Source: Pseudomonadota bacterium (GTDB lineage: Bacteria; Myxococcota; UBA9042; PHBI01). Taken from it: a stretch of 26,184 nt of DNA. The stretch is taken from the NCBI GenBank assembly GCA_005772945.1, contig SXIE01000412.1:1-26184 (forward strand), in the 5' to 3' direction. The notes below the pieces were generated by a model. That model saw nothing but the letters and a program-made list of their open reading frames with translations, was not told the DNA's origin and did no database searches. Below, piece after piece: positions 6,482 to 18,400 of the stretch (positions within the stretch are counted from its first letter, which is position 1; each line of letters begins with the position of its first letter). A program made the position numbers and the translations under genes.

Positions 6482-9400
6482 ATGTTCTTCATCGTACGGT
6501 CCCGGCTCCGTCAGGCCCTTCTCGGCGCATGCGGCGTCGCGCTGCTCGCGTCATTTGCAGCGGGATGCAGCGATGCCCAGAAGCGCAAGCTCGGCATGCT
6601 CTGCAGCGAGGACGCCGAGTGCGCGTCGGGGTTCTGTCTCGAGAACATGTGCATGGATCCCAACGGCGACGACGACGGCGACGGCCTGAGCAACAGCGTC
6701 GAAGCCGCCAACGGCACCAATCCGCTCAAGCCCGATACAGACGACGACGGGACGCCCGACGGCACCGAGGTCGGTCCGACGCCGCTCGCGCCGCTCGATG
6801 GCGACGGCGACCAGATCCCCAACGCGCTCGAGAGCTCGATCGCCGACCAGGACCACGACTGCCTCGCCGACCAATTCGACGCCCACAACGAAGCGCCCGA
6901 TGCGCCGTCCGCCGAGCTGCTCGCGCGTGTGTGCCCGGCCGCCATCGGCGCCTGCGGGGCGCCCGGCGCCGCGCTCGGCGTCACCTGTCCCGTCGACGTC
7001 GAGCACCCCGAATGCGACGCCCACGCGGTGCCGCATTTCGAGCCAGCCGAGAGCGCGTGCGATGTCCTCGACAACGACTGCGACGGCACGACCGACGAGG
7101 GTTGCACCGTGCCGCCGGTCCTCCCGGTCGAGTGCGACCGCCTGCCCGCGAGCGAGCGCACCTCGGGCGTTCATGTCATCGATCCCGATGGCGCGGGCGG
7201 CCAGGCGGCGTTCGAGGTCCCGTGCCTGTTCGAGCTCGAGCGCGGAGGCTGGACGCGGCTCACCGGCGGCATGGTCCAGGCGGTCGAGGGCGGCGGCGAG
7301 CTCGATCCGGCGTTCGAGTACTTCTACCGCGCGCCCGGCGGCAGCGCGTTCTATCGTTCGCCGGTCACCAGCGCCGCCTGGTCCACCTCCTTATATGAGG
7401 AGGTCACCGGGCTGTGGGTTCACGCCCAGGCCGAGGCGGCCGGCGGCGACGCGGTCTTCGATTGCGCGGGCGGCCTGGCGGGCGGTGCGGGGCTCGGGTG
7501 CGGCACGCCGGGCGCGGCGTCGCGCGTCTTGCCGGGCGCGGCGTTCGACGCCCTGACCGGCGCCGCCGAGGTGTGCGGGGCGCCGGTCGATCCCGGGAAT
7601 CCCCAGAGTGGCTGCGTGGCCGGGACGGAGATTTGGGTCCGGAGCCGCGCCTGCGTCCCCGATGGCAAGGGCCTCCTCGGCGATGGCGGTTTCGATCTGA
7701 GGGCCGCCGAGGCCGCGGGCGGCGAGCCCTCGCCGTGCTGGCAGACGCCTGTCGCGGACGGCCTCACCTTCGAAGACGATGATCTGCCGCCGGCCGGCAA
7801 AGCACCGGTGCTGGTTGCGACGGTGGCCGCGGCCGGCGGCGCCGACGAGGCCTTCGCCGTGCGCCAGGCGCAGACGAGCCTCATCGCGGGGCGCGCCTAT
7901 CGCCTGACGTTCTGGGCCAAAGCCAAGCCGGCACGATCGATTCACGTGCGGGTGCAACGTGAGCCCGCGGCGTCGCCGCGCGTGCCCGCCACGCCCTCTG
8001 GGGTAGACACGGCCGTGCATGAGCAGAACGTCGCCGTCGACGCGACCTGGGGCGAGCACGTCGTCACGTTCGAGGTCGCGACGACCGTCTGGAATGCCCA
8101 GCTCCAGCTGCAGCTCGGCGGGGTCGCGGGCTCGGTGCGGCTCGACGACGTGCGCCTCGAGGACGTCGGGCGCACGACCTGCCCGCCCTGCGAGTTCGCG
8201 CACGCGAGCGCGGTGTGCGTTCAGGGCGAGTGCGGCCTCGGGCCGTGCGCGGGCGGGCACGGCAACTGTGACGGCAACGACGAAAACGGCTGCGAGACGC
8301 CGCTGGGCACGCCCGACCGCTGTAAGAGCTGCACCGACGTCTGCGCGTACGACGGCGGCATCGGCGAGTGCGGCGCGGCGGGTTGCGCGATGGCCGGATG
8401 CCAGGGCGGATTCGGCGACTGCGACCACGATGCGGGCAACGGCTGCGAGACGGTGCTCGGCAGCTCGGCGCATTGCATGGCGTGCGACGACGCCTGCGAC
8501 TTCGCCGCGGGGATCGGGATCTGCGGCGTGAGCGGCTGCGCGCTGAGCGGCTGCGAGCCGGGTTTCGGCACCTGCGACGACGACACCGCGAACGGCTGCG
8601 AGACGACGCTCGGCACGATCACGAACTGCAAGAGCTGCTTCGACGCGTGCGCGTTCGACGGCGGCGTCCCCGGGTGCGGGGCCGACGGATGCTTCCTGAG
8701 CGGCTGCCAGGGCGGGTTTGCCGACTGCGACGACAACACCACCACCGGCTGCGAGACGGCGCTCGGCACGCTCGCCAACTGCCTCCGCTGTCGCGACGCG
8801 TGCACGTATCCCGCGGGCGTCGGGAGCTGCGGCGAAAGCGGCTGCACCCTCAGCGGGTGCGACGGCGGGTTCGCCAGCTGCGACGCCGACGCGGCCAACG
8901 GCTGCGAGACGCCGCTCGGCACCCTCGCGAACTGCAAGGCCTGCAGGGACGCCTGCGCGTACCCGAGCGGCACCGGGGCCCGCGGCGCGAACGGCTGCGA
9001 GCTGACGGGCTGCGACCCCGGCGCCGCCGACTGCGACCACGCGAGCGGCAACGGTTGCGAGACCCCGCTGGGCACCAACGCGAACTGTCTCGCGTGCGCG
9101 GACAGCTGCGTCTACGAGGGCGGCATCGGGGCCTGCGGCGCGGCGGGCTGCTCCTTCGTCGGGTGTACGCCGGGGCTCGCGAACTGCGACGCCGACGGCG
9201 TGAACGGCTGCGAGACGCCGCTCGGCACGCTGAGCGACTGCCTACGCTGCAAGGACAGCTGCACCTACGACCACGGCGTCGGCGCCTGCACCCTCGCCGG
9301 GTGCGTCATGACCGACTGCGACGGCGGCTTCGCCGACTGCAACGAGGACGCGGCCGACGGGTGCGAGACGCCGCTCGGGACGACCGCCGATTGCAAGGCC

Positions 9401-12400
9401 TGCGGCGACGCGTGCACCTACGCGGGCGGGACCGGCGCGTGCGGCGCCAATGGGTGCGGCTTCGTTGGGTGCCTGCCGACCCAGGCGAACTGCGACGACG
9501 ATCTCGCCGACGGCTGCGAGACGCCGCTCGGGACCCTCAGCGACTGCCGCGGCTGCGACGACGCTTGCACGTACGTGCATGGAACGGCCGTGTGCGGCGC
9601 CGGCGGTTGCGCGCTGAACGGCTGTGAAGGCGGCTTCGGCAACTGCGACCAGAACGCCGCCAACGGGTGCGAGACGCCGCTCCGCACGCTCAAGGACTGC
9701 CTCGCCTGCGGCGACGCCTGCAGCTACCCCTTCGGTGTGGCGGCCTGCGGGGCGGGTGGCTGCGGCCTGAGCGGCTGCGTGGACGGACACGCGGACTGTA
9801 ACCGCCTGGCGGGCGACGGCTGCGAGGTCCCGCTGGGGACCCTCAGCGACTGCGAGAGCTGCGGCGACGCCTGCGCGTTCGAGTTCGCCGGTGCGGTCTG
9901 CGGCGCCTCGGGCTGCGCGATGACGGTGTGCGACGGCGGTCACGGCGACTGCGACCACGTCGCGGCGACCGGCTGCGAGGTGCCGCTCGGCACGCTCACG
10001 AACTGCCTCAGCTGCGGCGACGCTTGCACCTACGCGCATGCATCCGCGCTCTGCGGTGCGGGCGGCTGCGCGATGGGAGACTGCGCGGCGCTCTACGACG
10101 ATTGCAACGGCCTCGCGGGTGATGGCTGCGAGCGGCCGCTGAACACGCTCACGGATTGCGGCGACTGCGATACGGCGTGCGCGCGCGATCACGCCAGCGC
10201 GACCTGCGCCGGGGGCACCTGCCAGCTGACGACCTGCGATAGCGGCTACGGCAACTGCAATCAGCTCGCGCCCGACGGGTGCGAGGCGCCGCTGGATACG
10301 CTGACCCACTGCGGCTTCTGCGACACGGCCTGCACCATCGCGAACGGCAGCGCGACGTGCGCGACCGGGACCTGCGAGGTGCTTGCGTGCAACGACGGCT
10401 TCGGCGATTGCGACGACGATCCGAGCAACGGCTGCGAGGTCGATCTGCACGCGGATCCGGCGAACTGCGGTGGCTGCGGCCTCGCCTGCCCGGGCGGCGA
10501 GCAGTGCGTCAACCAGGCGTGCATCTACGACGCCGTGGTCGCGGTCGCGTCGGGGACCGGCTTTGGATGTGCCCTGCGGACCTCGGGGGTCATCGCGTGT
10601 TGGGGCAAGGGCGACGACGGCCAACTCGGCGACGGCGGCACGACCTCGCGCACCAGCGCCAGGACCAGCATCCAAGCGGCTCCGAACGATCCCTACGTGC
10701 AGCTGACGGCCGGCTCGGATCACGCCTGCGCCCGCACGGCCAGCGGCAAGGTCTGGTGCTGGGGCCGCAACCTGAGCGGGCAGCTCGGCCTGCCGACGAG
10801 CACCCAGCGATCGCTCGTCCCGGTGCGCGTCGCCAACCTCGGAATCGCGACCGATGTGCAAGCCGGCTGGGGCTTCACCTGCGCCATCACCAGCGACCTC
10901 AAGGTCTGGTGCTGGGGCAAGAACGCCGAGGGCGAGCTCGGCAACGGCACGAACAACCAGTCCAGCACGCCCGTGCAGGCGACCGGGATCACGACCGCCA
11001 CGCAGCTCGGCGTCGGTGCGTACCACGCGTGCGCCGTGGTCGCCGCGAACCTGGTGAAGTGCTGGGGATACGGCGCCTACGGGCAGCTCGGCCGCGGCAC
11101 CACCGCCAGCTCGAACGCGCCGGTGTCGGTGACCGGGACGCTCAATGCGCTGACCGGCATTTCCGCTGGCGTCTACGGAACCTGCGCGACACGCAGCAAC
11201 GCGAGCCCGGTGTGTTGGGGCAGCTTCGGCGGCAGCGCCGCGCCGAGCACGGCGACGGTCACGAGCTTCGGCGGCAACGCGACGGCGATCGCGCTCGCCA
11301 AGGAGGCCGAGACGTCCTGCGCGCTGCGGGTCGACGGCCGCATCGCCTGCATCGGTAGCAACTACTACGGTCAGGTGGGCAACGCCACGTTCACCGCGTC
11401 CATGGGTGCGCCGCGCGAGGTCGTGCGCTGGCGCGATATGGACTCGCTCACGAACGTGACGGCCGTCAGCGCCGGCGGCGCGAACGCGTGCGCGCTCGAC
11501 ACGGCGGGGACGGTTCACTGCTGGGGTGCGGGGTGGGCGCTCGGCGACGGGCAGGTGTTCCAGGGCGGCAGCGCGCCCACGGACCGCTGGTCCGCCGTCC
11601 CGGTCGTCAACCTGACGGCCACGCCGGTAGGGACCGAGGCGGCCCTCTGCACCAACGGGATCGACGACGACAAGAACGGGCCGATCGACTGCGCGGATGG
11701 CGCGTGCGCGACCGATCTCGGTTCGACGCTCGGCCGCGTCGCCGCCTTCGCCTCGGACGGTCAGTCCGGCAACTACGCGCAGCCGCCGGTGACCACGTGC
11801 ACCGGCTCCGTCGGGCGCGAGCAGCGTTACCGATGGCTGGCGCCGACGACCGAGTCGTATGTCCTCTCGACCGTGGGCTCGAACGCGGACACGGTGATCG
11901 ATGTCCACGCGGCCGGGTGTACGGCCGGGACGCTGATGTGCGACGACAACGCGCAAGGGCTCGGGACGCGCTCGCGGCTCGTGCTCGCGGCCGAGGCGGG
12001 GACCGAGTACACGGTCATCGCCGACACCAAGACGGGCAACAGCATCGAGAACGTCGTCTTGACGATCGTGCCCGAGGCCTGTGGGGGCGGATGGCTCGAG
12101 TGTGACGACGACGCGGCGACCGGCTGCGAGGTCGACGGCGCGCGCGACCGCTTCAACTGCGGCGCGTGCGGCAAGGTCTGCGCGTTCGACCAGAGCTGCG
12201 TCGCGGGCGCTTGCCAGGCCGACCCGCAGGCCCTGCCCAGCGGCATCGCGGCCGGCAGCGACTTCAGCTGCGCGCTGACCGTGGGCGGCGCCGTCCTCTG
12301 CTGGGGCGACAATGACACTGGCGCGCTCGGCGACGGGACGACGACGCCGCGCAGCGAGCCGCGTCTGTCGCTCATCACGAGCGGCGCCGTGAAGCTGACG

Positions 12401-15400
12401 GCCGGCGGGGGGCATGCCTGCGCGCGCATGAGCGACGGGCGCGTCAAGTGCTGGGGCAAGAACGACCAGGGGCAGATCGGGCGCGGGATGGGGCAGTTCT
12501 ATAGCGTGCCGGTCGACGTGCCGACGCTGACGAACGTGTCCGAGGTGCGCGCCGGCGGCGACTTCACGTGCGCGCGCCGCGCCGACGGGAAGGTGTGGTG
12601 CTGGGGCTACGGGCCCGAGGGCGAGCTCGGCAACGGCACGAACTACAACTCCAGTCGCCCGAGCGAGGTCCAAGGCGTGACGACCGCCACCGCGATCGGC
12701 GCGGGCGCGTATCACGCCTGTGCGGTCGTCGCGTCGAATGCCGTCAAGTGCTGGGGTTACGGGGCCTACGGCCAGCTCGGCAACGCGGGCACCGCCAGCT
12801 CGAACGTGCCGGTGTCCGTCACCGGCACGCTGAACGCGCTGACGGGGATCTCGGCCGGCCTCTACGGCACGTGCGCGACGCGCACGAATGCGAGCCCGGT
12901 GTGCTGGGGCAGCTATGGCGGCGCCAGCGGTCCGAGCATCGCGACCGTGCAGAGCTTCGGCGCCAACGTCACCGCGATCGCGCTCACCCGCTCAAGCGCC
13001 ACGGCCTGCGGCCTGCGCGTCGACGGCCGCGTGGTTTGCATGGGGCAGGGCTCGGTCGGCCAGGTCGGCAACGGGACCTTTGTCGCCTCCGACGGCGCGC
13101 CGCGCGAGGTCGTGCGCTGGAGCGACATGGACTCGCTGACGAACCTCGCCGCGATCGCCGCGGGCGGGAGCCACGCGTGCGCGCTGACGGCGACCGGCGG
13201 CGTCCACTGCTGGGGCGCCGGCTGGGGCGTCGGCGACGGGCAGCTCACCCCGAACGGGGAGGCGCCCAAGGACCGCTGGTCGGCCTTTCCGGTGGTCGCG
13301 CTGGCGCCGACCACCACCGAGACCGCCTCCTGCACGAACGCCCGCGACGACGATCAGAACGGCCAGACCGACTGCGCGGATGCGGCGTGCGCGACCGATC
13401 TGGGATCGGCGCTCGGCCTGGTGCTGGCCTTCCCGTCCGACGGGCAGTTGGGCAACTACGTGCAACCGGCCGTGACGTGCACGAGCGCGAAGGGGCGCGA
13501 GAAGCGCTATCGCTGGGTCGCGCCGGGCGATGAGACGTATGTCATCTCGAGCGAGGGCTCGAACGCCGACACGGTGCTCGACGTGCGCCTCGCGGGCTGC
13601 AACGGCGTCTCGATGATGTGCGCGGACGACACCGCCACGCTCGGGACGCGGTCGCGCGTGGTGCTCGGGGCGGCCGCGGGCGACGCGTACACGATCATCA
13701 TCGACACCAAGACGGCCAACAGCATCGAGAACGTCGTCTTGACGATCGTGCCCGAGGTGTGTGGTGGCTCGCGGCTCGAGTGCGACGGCGACGCGGCGAC
13801 CGGCTGCGAGGTCGACGGCGGCAGCGACCGCTTCAACTGCGGCGCGTGCGGCAAGGTCTGCGGCTACGATCAGAGCTGCGTCCAGGGCGCTTGCCAGGCG
13901 GACGCGGCGGCCACGCCCAGCGGCATCGCGGCCGGGACCGACTTCAGCTGTGCGCTGACGTCGGGCGGTGCGGTGCTCTGCTGGGGCAAGAACGGCAGCG
14001 GCGCGCTCGGCGACGGGACGACCGAGTCCCGCACGCGACCGGGGGCTTCGCTGATCACGAGCGGCGCCGTCGAGCTCACCGCCGGCTGGGGGCACGCGTG
14101 CGCGCGCATGACGGACGGGCGCGTGCGCTGCTGGGGCCGCAACGACTACGGGCAGGTCGGGCGCGGGCATGGCCAGTTCTACAGCGTGCCGGTCGAGGTG
14201 CCGGCCCTCTCGAACGTCACGGCCGTGCGCGGCGGCGGCGATTTCACCTGCGCGCTGCGCGGCGATGGACGCGTCTTCTGCTGGGGCGCCGGTGGCAATG
14301 GCGAGCTGGGCACGGGCGCCACGTACCCGTCCAGCCGCCCGCTCGAGGTGCCCGGGATCACGACAGCGACGGCGGTCGCGGCGGGCGCCTACCACGCCTG
14401 TGCCGTCGTCGCTTCGAACGCGGTCAAGTGCTGGGGCTATGGGTCGTACGGGCAGCTCGGTAACGGCGGCGGGAGCTCGCTCTCGCCCGTGTCGGTGACG
14501 GGGACCTTGAACGCGCTGACGGGGATCTCGGCCGGCCTCTACGGGACCTGCGCGACGCGCACGAACGCAAGCCCGGTGTGCTGGGGCAGCCACGGCGGCG
14601 CAGCGTCACCGGCGCTCGCGACGGTCGAGAACTTCGGCGGCAACGTGACGTCGATCGCGCTCACCCGCTACAGCGACACCGCGTGCGGGCTGCGCGCCGA
14701 CGGCCGCGTCGTGTGCATGGGCCAGAGCAACATGGGGCAGGTGGGCAACGGGACCTTCGTCGCGTCCAACGGCGCGCCGCGCGAGGTCGTGCGCTGGAGC
14801 GATCTCGACTCGCTGACGAACCTGACGGCGGTCGCCGCGGGAGGGGAGCACGCGTGCGCGCTCGCGGTGGGCGGCGCCGTCCACTGCTGGGGCGCCGGCT
14901 GGGGTCTGGGCGACGGACAGATCATGCCGAATGGGGCGAGCCCCGAGGACCGCTGGTCCGCGTTCCCGGTCGTGTCGCTGGCGCCGTTTGCGACCGAGAC
15001 CGGTGAATGCACGAACGCGCGCGACGACGACCAGAACGGCCAGACGGACTGTGCCGACGCGGCGTGCGCGACCGATCTCGGATCGGCCCTCGGCCTGGTG
15101 GCCGCCTTCCCGGCGGACGGGCAGGTCGTCAACTACGTGCAACCGGCCTCGACGTGCACGAGCGGCACCGGGCGCGAGAGGCGCTACCGCTGGGTCGCGC
15201 CGGCGGACGCGGATTACGTCATCGCCAGCGTCGGCTCGAACGCCGACACCGTGCTCGACGTGCGGCTCGCGGGCTGCTCCGGCGTCTCGGTCGCGTGCGC
15301 GGACGACACGGCGCCGCTCGGAACGCGCTCGCGCGTCTTGCTGAGCGCCTCGGCGGGCAGCGAGTACACGATCGTCGCCGACACCAAGACCGCCAACACC

Positions 15401-18400
15401 ATCGAGAACGTCGTCCTCTCGATCGTCCCCGCGACCTGCGCCGGCTCGCGGCTCGACTGCGACGGCGACCCGGCGAGCGGCTGCGAGGTCGAAGGCGGCA
15501 ACGACCGCTTCAACTGCGGCAGCTGCGGCAAGGTCTGCGGCTTCGACCAGCGGTGCGTGGCGGGCGCTTGCCAGGCGGATGCGGCGGCGACGCCCAGCGG
15601 GGTGGCGGCGGGCACCGACTTCAGCTGCGCCCGGACGGCGGGTGGCGCGGTCCTCTGCTGGGGCAAGAACGACAGGGGCGCGCTCGGCGACGGCACGACC
15701 ACGTCGCGCTCGCGCCCGGGGCCGTCGCTCATCACCAGCGGAGCGGTCGAGGTGGCCGGCGGCTGGGCCCACGCCTGCGCGCGCATGAGCGACGGGCGCG
15801 TGCGCTGTTGGGGGCGGAACGACCACGGTCAGGTCGGGCGTGGACTCGGGCAGTTCTACAGCGTGCCGGTCGAGGTGCCGACGCTCACGAACGTGACGGC
15901 CGTGAGCGCGGGCGGCGACTTCACGTGCGCCCTGCGCAGCGACGGGCGGGTCTGGTGTTGGGGCGGTGGCGGCAACGGGGAGCTGGGGATCGGGGCGACC
16001 TACGACTCGAGTCGCCCGCTCGAGGTCCCGGGGATCACGACCGCCACGGCGGTCGCGGCCGGCGGATATCACGCCTGTGCGGTCGTCGGGCCCAACGCGG
16101 TCAAGTGCTGGGGATGGGGCGCCTACGGACAGCTCGGCAACGGCGGCACGAGCCCCTCGACGACGCCCGTGTCCGTCATCGGCACGCTGAATGCGCTTAC
16201 CGGGATCTCGGCCGGCCTTTATGGGACCTGCGCCACGCGCACCGACGCGAGCCCCGTGTGCTGGGGTAGCCACGGCGGCGCGACGGCCCCGAGCAGCGCC
16301 ACGATCGAGAACTTCGGCGCCAACGTCACCGCCATCTCGCTCGACCGCTACAGCGACACGTCGTGCGCCCTCCGCAGCGACGGGCGGGTCGCGTGTATGG
16401 GCCAAAACGACGCGGGTCAGGTCGGAAACGGAACGTTCATCGCGTCCACCGGCGCGCCGCGCGAGGTCGTTCGCTGGGGGGCGCTCGACTCGCTGACGAA
16501 CCTGACCGCCGTCGCGACCGGCGGCGATCACGCCTGCGCGCTCGCGCGGGGCGGCGCGGTGCATTGCTGGGGCACGGGCTGGGGACTCGGCGACGGGCAG
16601 TACGTCACGGACAACACGGCACCCAAGGACCGCTGGTCTGCCTTTCCGGTCGTGTCGCTCGCGCCGTTCGCCACCGAGACCGGCGAATGCACGAACGCGC
16701 GCGACGACGATCAGAACGGCCAGACGGACTGCGCGGACACCGCCTGCGCCACGCTCCTCGGGTCCGCGCTGGGCACCGTGGCTGCCTATTCGGCCGACGG
16801 CGAGCTCGGCAACTACGTGCAGCCGGCCTCGACATGCACGAGCGCGTCCGGGCGCGAGAAGCGCTACCGCTGGGTCGCGCCGGCGACCGCGCGCTACGTC
16901 ATCTCGAACGAAGGCTCGACCGCCGACACCGTGCTCGACGTGCGCGCCGTCGGGTGCACCGGCGGGACGCTCGTCTGCAACGACGACACGGCGGGGCTCG
17001 GCACGCGCTCGCGCGTCCTCCTCGACGCCACCCAGGGCACCGAGTACACGATCGTCGCGGACACCAACACGGCGACCAGCATCGCCAGCGTGGTCCTGAC
17101 CATCGTCCCCGAGACCTGCGCGGGCGGGCGCCTGAACTGCGACGCGTCGGCCGCGACCGGCTGCGAGATCGACGGCCAGGCGGACCGCTTCAACTGCGGC
17201 GCGTGCGGCAAGGTCTGCGCCCACGACCAGAGCTGTATCGCAGGCGCGTGCCAGGCCGACGCGCTCGCCAAGCCCGCTGGCGTCGCCGCGGGCCACGACT
17301 TCAGCTGCGCTGTCACCGCGGGCGGGGCGGTCCTCTGCTGGGGCAACAACGACGCTGGGGCACTCGGCGACGGAACGGCGGTCTCGCGCACCGACCCGCG
17401 CCCGACGCGCATCACCAGCGGCGCCGCCGCGGTGACCGCGGGCTGGGGCCACGCCTGCGCGCGCATGACCGACGGCCGCGTGCGCTGCTGGGGACAGACC
17501 AGCCAGGGGCAAGTGGGGCGCGGGCGCGGGCTGTTCTACAGCGTGCCGGTCGAGGTCCCGAACCTGACCGACATCGTCGAGGTGAGCGCTGGCGGCGACT
17601 TCACCTGCGCCGTCGGCGGCGACGGGCGTGTGTGGTGCTGGGGGTATGGCGCCGACGGCGAGCTCGGCAACGGCACGACCTACGGCGCGAGCCGACCGAC
17701 CGAGGTGCCGGGGTTGACGACCGCCACCCACGTCGGCGCGGGCGCTTACCACGCGTGCGCCATCGTCGGGCCGAGCGCCGCCAAGTGCTGGGGTTGGGGG
17801 ACCGACGGGCAGCTCGGCCAGAGCACGAACACGAGCTCGCTGACGCCAGTCACCGTGCTCGGGACGCTCGACAGCCTGACGGGGATCGCCGCGGGCCTCC
17901 AATCCACCTGCGCCACGCGCAGCGGTGGGGGCGCGGTGTGCTGGGGTGCGTATGGCGGCAGCGCGTCGGCGAGCACGGCCACGGTCGTCGACTTCGGGGG
18001 CAGCGTCTCCGCCATCGCCCCGAACAAGTACGCCGGCGCGACGTGCGCACTGCGTAGCGACGGGAGCGTCGCCTGCATGGGCGCGAACGCCAGCGGTCAG
18101 TTGGGCTGGGGCAGCTTCGCGGCCTCGTATGGGACCGCACGCCAGGTGGTCCGTTGGAGCGACGGCGCGGCGCTGTCCGGGGTCAGCGCGCTCAGCGCGG
18201 GCGGCGATCACGGCTGCGCGCTCGACGGCGCGAGCGGGGTCTTCTGCTGGGGCGCCGGTTGGGGCCTGGGCGATGGGCAGCTCGCGACGCCGCTCGATCG
18301 CTGGTCGGCCTTCGCGGTGAACGGCCTCGCGCCGCGCACGCGCGAGACCGGGGCGTGCGGCAACGCGCTCGACAACGACCTCGACGGCCAGCCCGATTGC

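Noticed and set aside
8246..10528. Cys repeat array as a CRISPR or tryptophan synthase
   Set aside because: Repeats are in-frame, of about 152 nt and diverged, with no spacers; the tryptophan synthase label given to such proteins is a known annotation error, and no TIM-barrel motif is present.
9242..12715. Long open frame on the minus strand (1,157 codons) within the giant gene
   Set aside because: It is antisense to the repeat region, is Arg/Ala/Val-rich without domains, and results from high GC with few stop codons opposite a coding frame.
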